From the NCBI RefSeq assembly GCF_014652415.1, contig NZ_BMYT01000002.1:124001-188000 (forward strand): 64,000 nucleotides of DNA, given 5' to 3'. The notes beneath the pieces are model-generated. The model saw nothing but the letters and a program-made list of their open reading frames with translations. It had not been told where the DNA came from and searched no databases. The stretch is from Affinundibacterium macrobrachii. GTDB taxonomy: Bacteria > Pseudomonadota > Gammaproteobacteria > Burkholderiales > Burkholderiaceae_D. Shown here piece after piece: positions 46,304-55,360 of the stretch. Numbering within the stretch: the stretch's first letter is position 1; each line of letters begins with the position of its first letter. The position numbers and the translations under genes were made by a program.

Positions 46304-47224
46304 TTATTTTCGTGCGATAAGATACTTGCAATCATCGATCCAGCCTTGCAACTTCTTATGTGCATGTGCCTTCTGTTCTTGCGAAGAAGTGCGAATCATA
46401 TCGACCATCAATTGTTGTATAGCTGCGCGAGAAGCGTCCGCTCGAGTGCGCTGCTCATTCGATTCGGATCGTTCAAAATTAGCTAAGATTGCCGCTTGTA
46501 TCATCGCTTGCGCGACTTCGCGATTTGGTTTTTCATTTTGAATTTTGCTCAGCAACTGTAAGACTTCTCGTTGACGCGACTGACTGTCTTCTAACCACTG
46601 CGCATAATTGGGTGGATGCTTTTCCAAATAGCGCGCAATGATCGCCTCTTGCTCACGACTAACACTACCGAGCCAATCATCAGCTTGATTGACGAGCTTT
46701 TTGAAACGCGTCTTCGCTTGTTTTTCTGGCGTTAGCTCTAAGTATTTTTCACGAAAGTCTTCATTATTCTTTTCAAACTTGCGTGTCAAATGCGCCTTCT
46801 GTGAAGCATCCATCGCCAACGCAAAATCCGTTAACTCAGGTAAGACTTTAAGCGCTATTGCTTGTGTGTATTGTTCAACTTGCTTAAAACTAGCTTCCAG
46901 TTCAAGTGGGCTAGGATTGGACGCGAGCTTGGACTGCAACTGCGTCAGTGTTTGCACATATTGCGGCAACTGGGTACTGCGATGCCAGCTCAATAACTGC
47001 ACTATATCTTGTTTAGTCTTGGCCTTTTGTGAAGAACGAAAATCGACATAACCGTCCAACCACCAATACACCACTGTATCAGCATTCGAGTAAGCAAGCC
47101 GCGCTGTACTACAACTTCCCAATAGTGCGAATAACATCAGCAAGATTAGTAGTCGCAGCCAACGAAATGGACGCGCACCAATATGATGATCAGGCATCGT
47201 TTGTTGAAATAGTGTCGTACTCAA
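46304..47224 (-). CDS. DUF6279 family lipoprotein
   Basis: 306 aa from TTG 47224, preferred because GAGGGG lies 6 nt upstream; in-frame ATGs exist both before and after. Signal peptide with lipobox LLGSC (~38-42), then the family hallmark ADTVVYWWLDGYVDF and a mostly helical, Gln/Lys-rich body with repeated basic/acidic patches, probably a coiled periplasmic domain. Function is unknown. Confidence 0.85.
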   Translation of the reverse strand: MSTTLFQQTMPDHHIGARPFRWLRLLILLMLFALLGSCSTARLAYSNADTVVYWWLDGYVDFRSSQKAKTKQDIVQLLSWHRSTQLPQYVQTLTQLQSKLASNPSPLELEASFKQVEQYTQAIALKVLPELTDFALAMDASQKAHLTRKFEKNNEDFREKYLELTPEKQAKTRFKKLVNQADDWLGSVSREQEAIIARYLEKHPPNYAQWLEDSQSRQREVLQLLSKIQNEKPNREVAQAMIQAAILANFERSESNEQRTRADASRAAIQQLMVDMIRTSSQEQKAHAHKKLQGWIDDCKYLIARK

Positions 47225-47411
47225 TTCATTCCCCTCTATTTGCATTTGCTGCATTTGTCTCATGAACTGAATGCATGATGACAATCCGAAAAAGGACTAA
47301 TTAATTAGCGACAAGGATCATACCAAAAGCGCAGAATTGGCGTTGAAGCACGCTGATTTGCAGCTAAATTAGGCAGACTATTCAAGCATCCAGTAATCGG
47401 TTAGAATTAGC

Positions 47412-47489
47412 TCGGGTGCGCATCCTTGGTGATGTAGCAGGTTTCAGCGACGGTCGGGCCGCCTCGCTGCTTCTTTACGACTAATCCCC
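47412..47489 (+). promoter_or_regulatory. Structured leader, candidate nhaA-I-type (lithium) riboswitch
   Basis: The 78 nt before the antiporter ATG are unlike the neighbouring intergenic DNA. They contain GGTGATGTAGCAG, a stem CAGCGA/TCGCTG (47445-47450 with 47464-47469) closing an inner CGG/CCG hairpin, then CTTCTTTACGAC and TAATCCCC directly before the start codon. No Shine-Dalgarno site is visible. GGGT at 47414 can pair with ATCC at 47422 or with ATCC right before the ATG, a possible switch. Layout and the cation antiporter downstream recall the nhaA-I (Li-I) class, from memory only. Confidence 0.5.
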
Positions 47490-48749
47490 ATGACGCATCT
47501 CAATATCGAGCTAGTTGCCGCGGTCATTTTTGCAATTGCTCTCATCCATACCTTTTCTGCAAAACAGTTCGAGCGTTTATCGCATCGCTTTCCACGCCAT
47601 GCGGGTTTATTTCATTTACTAGGCGAAGTCGAAGTTGTGTTTGGCTTTTGGGCAATCGTCTTAATTTTTTGTATGACGGCGATTAGCGGTGGCGATCAGG
47701 CTTTGGCCTATGCCGAATCGCGCCAATACACCGAACCACTATTTGTATTCGTAGTGATGGTGGTTGCCGCATCGCGGCCAATTTTGGAATTGGTCATCAA
47801 CACAGTCAATAGCATTGCGCGTACGATGCCATTACGTACATCTTTAGTCAGCGCTTGGCTAGGATTAGCAGCGGTGCCCCTGTTTGGTTCTGCAATTACG
47901 GAACCCGCTGCAATGACGATTGCAGCCTTGATGTTAGCGCCGCAGGTGTTCCGATCTGAAGTACCAGAGCGCATCAAGTATTTTGCGCTCGGCGTACTGT
48001 TTGTAAACATTTCGATAGGTGGCACCTTAACTTCGTTCGCCGCACCACCGGTATTGATGGTCGCTGCAACTTGGCAATGGGATTCCGCGTTTATGCTAGC
48101 AACCTTTGGATGGAAAGCAGCGATCGCCGTACTCATCAATGCTAGTCTCGCGGTCTTCGTCTTACGCAAATATTTGCCTGATCAAATCAAGCAAGCTAGT
48201 GCAGAGACAAAGAAATCTATACCGATTACGCTAACGATCGTACACATTGCCTTCTTGGTTGGCGTCGTCATGTTGGCACATCACCCAGTCGCGTTTCTCG
48301 GCTTATTTTTGATGTTTCTTGGTGTGACACAAGCTTACGAACGTCATCAAAATCCGCTGATTATCAAGGAAGCCTTATTGGTTGCGTTTTTCTTGGCGGG
48401 CTTGGTAGTACTCGGTGGATTGCAACAATGGTGGTTGCAACCATTAGTAGCGAATATGTCGCCAAAAGTTTTATTCTTTGGCGCAACCGCACTAACCGCC
48501 GTCACAGATAATGCAGCGCTTACTTATCTCGGCTCATTAATTAGCGGTATATCTGATCAAGCCAAATACAGCCTAGTTGCTGGCGCGGTCGCGGGTGGCG
48601 GCTTAACCATGATTGCCAATGCCCCCAATCCAGCCGGGGTCGCCTTACTCAAGCGCGGCTTCTCTGACGAATCCATCGGTGCAGGTGGTTTGTTCATCGG
48701 CGCGTTACTACCAACCGCCATCGCGATTGCCGCGTTTATTTTCCTTTAA
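47490..48749 (+). CDS. Putative Na+/H+ antiporter (PF07399-like)
   Basis: 419-aa inner-membrane protein with about eleven helices. It resembles the PF07399 putative antiporters: LLGEVEVVFGFWAIVL near residue 47, GSAITEPAAMTIAALMLAP near 130, LTSFAAPPVLMVA near 180, and a C-terminal half with TAVTDNAALTYLGSLISG and MIANAPNPAGVALLK. The repeated Thr/Asp/Asn motifs fit an ion-binding site shared by two inverted halves. It should exchange a monovalent cation for protons. Its leader may be a cation-sensing riboswitch. Monocistronic. Confidence 0.87.
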   Translation: MTHLNIELVAAVIFAIALIHTFSAKQFERLSHRFPRHAGLFHLLGEVEVVFGFWAIVLIFCMTAISGGDQALAYAESRQYTEPLFVFVVMVVAASRPILELVINTVNSIARTMPLRTSLVSAWLGLAAVPLFGSAITEPAAMTIAALMLAPQVFRSEVPERIKYFALGVLFVNISIGGTLTSFAAPPVLMVAATWQWDSAFMLATFGWKAAIAVLINASLAVFVLRKYLPDQIKQASAETKKSIPITLTIVHIAFLVGVVMLAHHPVAFLGLFLMFLGVTQAYERHQNPLIIKEALLVAFFLAGLVVLGGLQQWWLQPLVANMSPKVLFFGATALTAVTDNAALTYLGSLISGISDQAKYSLVAGAVAGGGLTMIANAPNPAGVALLKRGFSDESIGAGGLFIGALLPTAIAIAAFIFL

Positions 48750-49041
48750 TTCAGTTTGATTCCGCTCGCGATGGGCGGGATCAAGATGTTTGAAAACTTA
48801 AACAATCTTCATTCAACAGCAAATCATTCAATTGACGCTTGAATGCATTTTGTAATTAAAACGCATTCAAAAAATGTTTGTATAAGACTTGACGACAAGA
48901 GCACTATATACAAATGAAGTAAGTAGACCTCGCTTAGGTAGTGATGCAATGCTTTGTGGCAAAAGAACACACTGTTATGCGTCACTGAATCTACCGCACA
49001 AAAAAGACATGTCGAAGTTTTCTAAGAAAGGTTTTTGTAAT

Positions 49042-50049
49042 ATGGATGAGCCAAACAATCCTTCTAGTCAGCAAAACCTAGCTAAACCAACAGAGAATAA
49101 TCAAGAGTCGAAATCAGCACCAGAGATCAAGACAAGCACCAAAGTGGCAAAAGAAAAAAGTAACATAAAGCCCATCGTCTCACCCACACTCGATCCGCAT
49201 CCGTGGCGCACGATGATGGAATACATGCAAGCACGCTTCCGTACCATCTCACAAAATGCCGCACAAAAATTAACCCGTCGTACTCTAAAAATTGGAATCT
49301 CTGCACGTATTTTTCATCCTTCCGAAGGCGCAAAAGGATTATCTAGCAAAACTTTGCAGTACTTAGAAGAGTCGATAGCCCACTGGGTAATGTCGCGTGA
49401 CGTCATGGTGTTTATGATTCCATCGGTTAATACCAATGGCAGAATCCATCCCAGTAATATTCGCTTGCGTGACTACGCTAAGCACTTGGATGGTTTAGTT
49501 TTACAAGGTGGTGCGGACGTTGCACCAGAAACCTACGCAGAGCGAGCGACACGTCCAGAGTGGATTGGCGATCGCACACGTGATATGTATGAGCTTGAAC
49601 TACTACATGAGTTTATTGAAGCAAGAAAGCCGCTACTGGGTATATGCCGAGGCTGCCAACTACTCAATGTCGCTTTTGGCGGAACGCTGTATCAAGATAT
49701 CGCCACCGAAGTGCCCAATGCGATTCCACACGTTCACGATTTGTACGATAAAAACATGCACGAACTGCTGTTCACGCCAAATTCACATTTGGGAAAACTC
49801 TTCCCACAAAATACAGGACTCGTGAACTCGATTCATCATCAAGCGGTCAAAACATTAGGAAAAGGAATCGTGATTGAAGCGGTTTCCAAAAACGACAATA
49901 TCATCGAGGCGATTCGCTTACGCGATTCAAAATTTGTCGTTGGTCTGCAATGGCATCCTGAGTTTCATAGCGCTGGTGATCCAAACTTAATTGACTGCAC
50001 ACCGATACTCGACAATTTTCTTCGTGCCGCGAGAGAGACGAGATTCTAA
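49042..50049 (+). CDS. Gamma-glutamyl-GABA hydrolase-like class I amidotransferase (PuuD type)
   Basis: 335 aa from ATG 49042, which has AAAGG upstream; an in-frame ATG at 49009 or 48889 is possible. A polar ~75-residue N-terminus rich in Lys/Asn/Ser precedes the peptidase C26 domain. LVLQGGADVAPETY binds the substrate region, the nucleophile cysteine lies in LLGICRGCQLLNVAFGGTL, and the His-Glu pair in LQWHPEFH. PuuD splits gamma-glutamyl-GABA to glutamate and GABA in putrescine use. No other puu genes are near, so the substrate may differ. The N-terminal tail is unusual for the family. Confidence 0.87.
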   Translation: MDEPNNPSSQQNLAKPTENNQESKSAPEIKTSTKVAKEKSNIKPIVSPTLDPHPWRTMMEYMQARFRTISQNAAQKLTRRTLKIGISARIFHPSEGAKGLSSKTLQYLEESIAHWVMSRDVMVFMIPSVNTNGRIHPSNIRLRDYAKHLDGLVLQGGADVAPETYAERATRPEWIGDRTRDMYELELLHEFIEARKPLLGICRGCQLLNVAFGGTLYQDIATEVPNAIPHVHDLYDKNMHELLFTPNSHLGKLFPQNTGLVNSIHHQAVKTLGKGIVIEAVSKNDNIIEAIRLRDSKFVVGLQWHPEFHSAGDPNLIDCTPILDNFLRAARETRF

Positions 50050-50100
50050 ATTTGAGTTTCGCGCTACGAAAAATTACTGCAACACCCACGAAAGGACATC

Positions 50101-51288
50101 ATGCTCGAACTCACACAACTTCAACATGACATGGCTTGGCCACTAAGCATACTACTAGCGTGGTTCATCGGCGAGTTTGCAAATCGATGGCTCAAGTTAC
50201 CACGCATTAGTGCTTATGCAGTGGTGGGCTTTTTATTGGCGCCATCCCAACTCGGATTGTTACCAAGCAGCCAATCACCGACAATGCTGTTGATGGCGAA
50301 TATTGCTTTTGGTTTGATCCTATTTGAGAGTGGCTATCGAATCAATCTGCGCTGGTTGCGCAGTAATCCTTGGCTGACCGCAGCGAGCCTAACTGAAGCG
50401 GTGTTAACTTTTGTCTGCGTCTATTTTTTGGTACTCGCTTTCGGGCAAACAGAAACGGCAGCGCTATTGCTGGCGGCATTATCAATGGCAACCTCGCCGG
50501 CTACGATTTTACGCGTAATCAATGAGCAAAAAAGTTCAGGTCAAGTAACGGAGCGTGTATTGCATCTGTCGGTGCTTAACTGTGTGTTAGCAGTATTAAC
50601 CTTTAAAGTAATCCTCGGTCTGGTCATCTTTAAAACCTCGGGCAATATTTGGAACGCCAGCTACAACGGCTTAATCGTCTTACTCATTTCTGCCGCACTA
50701 GGTGTGACGTTTGGTGTACTCATACCTGCCGTCTTACGTAAAGCAAATCGTCTAAACCAAGATGGCACACTGGCGTTTACGATCGCAATCATCTTTATCG
50801 TTGCCTTGACTCACAGCCTAAAGCTATCGCCTGTGCTCGCCACCTTAACATTCGGTTTGGTGGTGAGACATCGCCGTATTATTTTAAATTCTTCACAACG
50901 CGGTTTCGGCGCTCTCGGTGATTTGTTAACCGTAATGTTATTTGTGTTTATCGCAGCAACGATCGAATGGCAACAGGTACTCGCTGGTATTAGCTTGGGC
51001 TTAGCAATCATATTCGTACGCCAGCTAAGCAAGACCATTGGCATCAGTATATTTTCTCGCGTTAGCGGCATCTCTTGGCGCAAAGGTGCGTTAGTCGGCA
51101 TGGCAAGTTTGCCGATTTCCACCTTTGTTATCTTGGTGTTAGAACAAACCAGATACATCGGCGTTGATTTAGTCGACCAACTTGCGCCCTTAGCAGCGGC
51201 CGCTTTTACCTTAGAAATTATCGGCCCGCTATTCGTGCAACGTGCCTTGATTTGGGCGCAAGAAGTTCCAGAAAAAAAGGAGGCATAA
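50101..51288 (+). CDS. CPA2/Kef-type cation:proton antiporter
   Basis: 395-aa membrane protein with roughly twelve hydrophobic helices. The family features are a first-half FANRWLKLPRISAYAVVGFLLAP-like stretch, a later ILFESGYRINL acidic segment (~80) and the SMATSPATILRVI core (~125-137). C-terminal helices end EVPEKKEA with no TrkA-N domain. It exchanges K+ or Na+ for protons. AGGAC lies 6 nt before ATG 50101. It overlaps no gene, but YbdK starts 2 bp after its stop, so they are co-translated. Bases 50697-51040 recur at 54717-55060. Confidence 0.9.
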   Translation: MLELTQLQHDMAWPLSILLAWFIGEFANRWLKLPRISAYAVVGFLLAPSQLGLLPSSQSPTMLLMANIAFGLILFESGYRINLRWLRSNPWLTAASLTEAVLTFVCVYFLVLAFGQTETAALLLAALSMATSPATILRVINEQKSSGQVTERVLHLSVLNCVLAVLTFKVILGLVIFKTSGNIWNASYNGLIVLLISAALGVTFGVLIPAVLRKANRLNQDGTLAFTIAIIFIVALTHSLKLSPVLATLTFGLVVRHRRIILNSSQRGFGALGDLLTVMLFVFIAATIEWQQVLAGISLGLAIIFVRQLSKTIGISIFSRVSGISWRKGALVGMASLPISTFVILVLEQTRYIGVDLVDQLAPLAAAAFTLEIIGPLFVQRALIWAQEVPEKKEA

Positions 51289-51289
51289 G

Positions 51290-52414
51290 ATGGCGCTAGA
51301 ACAATTTAAACAATCTGCGGCACTCAGCATGGGTGTCGAACTAGAATTGCAATTAGTTAGTTTAAGCGACTTTGATTTACAAGCTGCCAGTCCAGATATG
51401 TTGGAGCTGCTATCGCGCAAAGCTTTTCCTGGCGTGGTCACGCCCGAAGTTACCGAGAGTATGTTGGAAATTGCGACCAGCGTGCAAACCAATCATAGCG
51501 GCCTACTCAGCCAATTAAGAGAGATGCGCGACATCTTGGTACAAGCCGCCGACAAGCTCAATATTGGCATCGGTGGCGGCGGTACACATCCGTTTCAAAT
51601 TTGGTCTGATCGCCGCATCTTTAAAAAGCCGCGCTTTCAAGAAGTATCTGCACTCTACGGTTATTTAACCAAGCAGTTCACCATTTTTGGACAACATGTA
51701 CATATCGGTTGCACCAGTGGCGATGAGGCGCTATTTTTATTGCACGCCTTGAATCGCTATGTACCACACTTCATCGCCTTGTCATCTTCATCGCCTTTTG
51801 TACAAGGACATGACACGCTATTTAACTCGGCTCGACTCAACTCCGTATTCGCATTTCCATTAAGTGGCCGCGCCCCGTTCTTCCTGAAATGGAATGAATT
51901 TGAAAATCACTATTTCACCAAGATGGAACACACAGGTGTCGTCAAAAGTATGAAAGATTTTTACTGGGACATTCGTCCTAAACCAGAATACGGCACGATA
52001 GAGCTGCGAGTCTGCGATACGCCATTAACGGTAGAGCGTGCGGCAGGTCTGGCTTGCTATCTACAAGCGCTATGCAAATATCTGTTAGAACGCAACGAAC
52101 CCAATCCCGCAGAAGATGATTATTTAGTCTATAACTACAACCGTTTTCAAGCCTGCCGCTTTGGTCTCGATGGCACCATCGTCCATCCAAAATCATACGA
52201 GCAAATGCCGTTGCGCGAAGATATCTTAACGACATTGCGTAAAATTCAACCTCATGCCGATAGCCTAGGAGCTGGCGAAGCCATAGAGCACATTTATCAA
52301 GCCACACACACCGGAAGCGATGCCAGTCTTTTACGTGATGAATTTGCACATCGTGGCAGTGTTGAAGGGATGGTGGATTTTTCTTTGCAGAGGTTTAGAC
52401 AAAGTGCGGCGTGA
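51290..52414 (+). CDS. ybdK: YbdK-type carboxylate-amine ligase (glutamate-cysteine ligase GCS2 family)
   Basis: 374 aa. Resembles the YbdK group of ATP-dependent ligases that make gamma-glutamyl bonds with low activity in E. coli. Key stretches: MGVELELQLVS (~13) with the conserved Glu, TPEVTESMLEIATS (~50), IGGGGTHPFQIWSD (~90), FGQHVHIGC (~132), and [20 protein letters not shown] (~220), the acidic metal/substrate face. Strong GGAGG 8 nt upstream. It directly follows the antiporter, and a membrane protein follows 49 bp later. Bases 51937-52224 recur, diverged, at 55059-55346. Confidence 0.92.
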   Translation: MALEQFKQSAALSMGVELELQLVSLSDFDLQAASPDMLELLSRKAFPGVVTPEVTESMLEIATSVQTNHSGLLSQLREMRDILVQAADKLNIGIGGGGTHPFQIWSDRRIFKKPRFQEVSALYGYLTKQFTIFGQHVHIGCTSGDEALFLLHALNRYVPHFIALSSSSPFVQGHDTLFNSARLNSVFAFPLSGRAPFFLKWNEFENHYFTKMEHTGVVKSMKDFYWDIRPKPEYGTIELRVCDTPLTVERAAGLACYLQALCKYLLERNEPNPAEDDYLVYNYNRFQACRFGLDGTIVHPKSYEQMPLREDILTTLRKIQPHADSLGAGEAIEHIYQATHTGSDASLLRDEFAHRGSVEGMVDFSLQRFRQSAA

Positions 52415-52463
52415 ACATTAGCTTGCTACCAATTTATTTGCTTAACTGAATTGAAAGCGACAC

Positions 52464-53243
52464 ATGGGTCTCATTCACTATTTAGCGATGGCCGTCATAT
52501 TGTTGGTGGCGGCCTATTTTATCGCCTTGGGTTTCATTGCCTTGATTAAACCATCGCTGGCAGCGCGATTCTTGCTCGGCTTTGCGCAGAACATAGTCGT
52601 TCATTACTGCGAATTGTTATTACGGTTGATTGTTGGCTTCGCCTTGTTGCATCTATGCGCCACGATGCCATTCACCAATGTGATCGAATTGTTCGCTTGG
52701 ATACTGATCTTCAGCACCATGGTCTTGTTCGTTCTGCCGTGGCGCTGGCACCGCCAATTTGCGCAAAAAGTTGTGCCTTATGCCAATCGATATCTATCGG
52801 TGATAGGCGTCATCTCTTTGGCGTTGGGCATTAGCCTCATCTTCGCTCTCAATGCGAACGCACAGACACCTATCTTCGCGCCTAGGGCGGCACAGACATC
52901 ACACTCATCACCGTCAACATTGGGCGAGCGTGTGCCGTTTAGTGTCATCAATGAGGCGAATTCTTTTCAGTACGGTTCTGTGTGTATCGATGCGGCGTAT
53001 CGAGGGCAGGGCGTATTTCCGCGTTTGTTTGAGACTATGCGTTTGGGGATGTGTGCGCGTTATCCTATTGGCGTGACTGCATTTAATACACCCTTCAATC
53101 GCCTCAATCCGCATTCTTACCATGCGCATACCAAGAAGCTGGGAGTGACGGCAATTGATGAATTTGAATTTAATGATAAGCCGTATTATGGTTTGGCGTT
53201 TGATATGGCGCGCTCGGTGTTTCCTAGCAAGCTGTCGCCATAG
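52464..53243 (+). CDS. Chimeric protein: membrane domain fused to a GNAT C-terminal fragment
   Basis: 259 aa. Residues ~1-134 are a small polytopic membrane protein of the ybdK operon (about four helices; VLPWRWHRQFAQKVVPYANRY conserved in its duplicate at 55361-55594). After a Ser/Pro/Ala-rich linker (~135-155) the sequence becomes an acetyltransferase-like tail: GSVCIDAAYRGQGVFPRLFE, the acetyl-CoA-binding motif A, and the LNPHSYHAHTKKLGVTA region. The first half of a GNAT fold is missing, so acetyltransferase activity is doubtful. The frame is open throughout. Most simply a deletion joined two genes in frame. Whether the product functions is unknown. Confidence 0.75.
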   Translation: MGLIHYLAMAVILLVAAYFIALGFIALIKPSLAARFLLGFAQNIVVHYCELLLRLIVGFALLHLCATMPFTNVIELFAWILIFSTMVLFVLPWRWHRQFAQKVVPYANRYLSVIGVISLALGISLIFALNANAQTPIFAPRAAQTSHSSPSTLGERVPFSVINEANSFQYGSVCIDAAYRGQGVFPRLFETMRLGMCARYPIGVTAFNTPFNRLNPHSYHAHTKKLGVTAIDEFEFNDKPYYGLAFDMARSVFPSKLSP

Positions 53244-53559
53244 TTGAACCTATTTGCTGTTTATCTTGTCTATTGCGCGCCTCTCTATCTACGCTTCTAC
53301 GCAACAATCTCATCAAGAAAGAAAATTCTCGAATGAAGCTACAGCAGTTTACTTTAGGGCTGAAGTAGCCGCGGACTTTGTTGATCAATACGCTGTTGCC
53401 GCATAAGTAGATTTAACTGGCATACAGTTGCGCTCCCTTCACTTCGATGCATTGATATCGACAAAAGTACCAATTCAATTGAAAACTCTCTCACGATCGT
53501 GGGAGAGAGAATTGATTTAAGAAAATAGCTCAACTGTTGAACTCAATCGAGTGATTCCA
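53244..53559. other. Intergenic region with minus-strand terminator-like hairpin
   Basis: About 315 bp without a gene. A stem CTCTCTCAC/GTGGGAGAG with one wobble pair (53486-53507) is followed on the minus strand by TTTTC, and probably ends the lipoprotein transcript from 53560. Nothing else recognised. Confidence 0.5.
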
Positions 53560-54123
53560 TCACGGCGCACATAAAAACAAATGCGGGCGCTTGACCAACA
53601 CAGTCTCTGCGAGCTTTACTGTGGACTTTATGTTGGGATAGGCTTGTTTCAGTTCCGCTTCTATCCCAGGATAATTCCTACGGAGTTCAATCGATTTATC
53701 TTCTGTATAAATGAAATCGCCGATGTAAGTGATTTGACCAGCAGGTACATGAAAACCCTGTACTTGTTCTGAATGCGGATTGGGCAGATTGAATGGGCTA
53801 TACGTGTAATAACCGGGGGCGAGATCGAATACGAAGTATTGCAGCGACTTTGTCTCTTTAGGCACCGAGGTGGTCATCCTATTAAAGCGCCAGCAATTGC
53901 CGGTGATCGCTTGCTTCTCAAGACTGTATTCGTCAAGGCTAAGAGAAAATCGTGGGTAGTTCCACACACCTTCTACAGCAACGCCAACAATTGCAATCCC
54001 GCGATCTTGCTTAGAGTTGATCACTTTTGCGTGCGGAATGGCATCAACATTATTTAGTAGCAAACATCCCTGCAAGGAACTTAACATCGTAAGGATTACA
54101 AGTGTTTTAATCAGCAACCGCAT
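53560..54123 (-). CDS. Hypothetical lipoprotein
   Basis: 187 aa from ATG 54123; AGGAAAG lies about 10 nt upstream. Signal peptide with lipobox SLQGC (~16-20), then a beta-rich body (GIAIVGVAVEGVWNYPRFSL, FDLAPGYYTYSPFN, FHVPAGQITYIGDF). The AGxITYIGDF text resembles small lipoproteins annotated as DUF2846-like, but I cannot confirm it. C-terminal region repeats hydrophobic strands and ends LFLCAP. Single gene. Confidence 0.65.
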   Translation of the reverse strand: MRLLIKTLVILTMLSSLQGCLLLNNVDAIPHAKVINSKQDRGIAIVGVAVEGVWNYPRFSLSLDEYSLEKQAITGNCWRFNRMTTSVPKETKSLQYFVFDLAPGYYTYSPFNLPNPHSEQVQGFHVPAGQITYIGDFIYTEDKSIELRRNYPGIEAELKQAYPNIKSTVKLAETVLVKRPHLFLCAP

Positions 54124-54292
54124 CTGTGTGGGCTTTCCTGTGTAGTGGTTGCAGTGAGCGTAATGTGTGTCATCGGCGTGATTAGACAATTCAGGATAAT
54201 GATAGCTTCAATCTGTAAAGCGTATCGTACTAAATTGAAGTCACTGATCAAGCCAGTGCAAATTGATCTGGCTTGATTTCTAAGTCATGCGA

Positions 54293-54730
54293 CTATTTAA
54301 GTAGCTTTGCTGAATCGACTAACTGTACTTCATGCATCATGTTTAAATACGCATCGAAATAAGGTTTATGCGAAGAGCCAACCACGCTTAACACGCGCGC
54401 GCCCGGTTGATTAGCAAATGCGCTGCGAATATTGGCGACCATCCGTAAATTACGCGTCTCCCACCATGCAACATACTGACGACCGTACAGTTCCGGCGTT
54501 GCATGTCGAATGCCGCCACCAAAGTCTGCTTTGATAAATGCACGCACTTTCGCCGGATCGTTATAGAAGCGATACAGGTTCAACACACCTTGTGCGGTAT
54601 CCAATTTCGCTTCCAAAGCTTGCGACTCTTTTTTCTCAGGGATACGAATTTTGCTCCACATATCTTGCAAAGCTTCGCCATATTTTGGCCCAGCTCGATC
54701 TGTAATATCGTCAGCGACTAGGTGTGACAT
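54293..54730 (-). pseudogene. 3' fragment of a DUF5694-like gene
   Basis: The 145-aa open frame carries only a C-terminal half: WSKIRIPEKKESQALEAKLD, YGRQYVAWWETRNLRMVANI and PGARVLSVVGSSHKPYFDAYL, a closing pattern of DUF5694 proteins. The N-terminal half is absent. At 54717 the sequence changes abruptly into a duplicated piece of the antiporter gene in the opposite direction. The nominal ATG at 54730 lies inside that foreign piece. So the gene was truncated by the rearrangement and probably has no promoter of its own. Confidence 0.75.
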
Positions 54731-55060
54731 TTGGTTTACTCATACCTGCCGTCTTACGTAAAGCAAATCGTCTAAACCAAGATGGCACACTGGCGTTTAC
54801 GATCGCAATCATCTTTATCGTTGCCTTGACTCACAGCCTAAAGCTATCGCCTGTGCTCGCCACCTTAACATTCGGTTTGGTTGTGAGACATCGTCGTATT
54901 ATTTTGAATTCTTCACAACGCGGTTTCGGCGCTCTCGGTGATTTGTTAACCGTAATGCTATTTGTGTTTATCGCAGCAACGATCGAATGGCAACAGGTAC
55001 TCGCTGGTATTAGCTTGGGCTTAGCAATCATATTCGTACGCCAGCTAAGCAAGACCATTG
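54717..55060 (+). pseudogene. Internal fragment of the CPA2 antiporter gene (duplicate)
   Basis: 344 bp aligning without gaps to 50697-51040 (offset 4020) with six mismatches counted by eye, about 98 % identity. It encodes a middle slice of the antiporter only and reads in frame into the ybdK fragment at 55059. Neither the start nor the end of the antiporter is present, so it cannot be functional. Confidence 0.9.
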
Positions 55061-55346
55061 TCGTCAAAAGTATGAAAGATTTTTACTGAGACATTCGTCC
55101 AAAGCCTGAATACGGCACGATAGAGCTGAGGGTGTGTGATACGCCATTGACAGTAGAGCGCGCGGCTGGATTGGCTTGTTATCTACAAGCCTTATGCAAA
55201 TATTTATTGGAACGAAACGAACCAAACCCCGCTGAAGACGACTATTTAGTCTATAACTACAACCGTTTTCAAGCCTGCCGCTTTGGTCTCGATGGCACCA
55301 TCGTCCATCCAAAATCATACGAGCAAATGCCGTTGCGCAAAGATAC
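55059..55346 (+). pseudogene. Internal fragment of ybdK (duplicate), with nonsense codon
   Basis: 288 bp aligning to 51937-52224 (offset 3122). The first ~30 bases and the last ~100 are nearly identical to ybdK, while the middle (about 55090-55240) carries many silent-looking differences. A Trp codon of ybdK is TGA here (55087-55089). The junction with the antiporter slice shares two bases (TG) with both parents. Confidence 0.88.
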
Positions 55347-55360
55347 GCTTAATTTTTAGT

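Noticed and set aside
48841..48868. GAATGC/GCATTC hairpin after the antiporter as a terminator
   Set aside because: Short stem with an AT-rich loop and followed by A's on the plus strand, so no T run in the needed direction.
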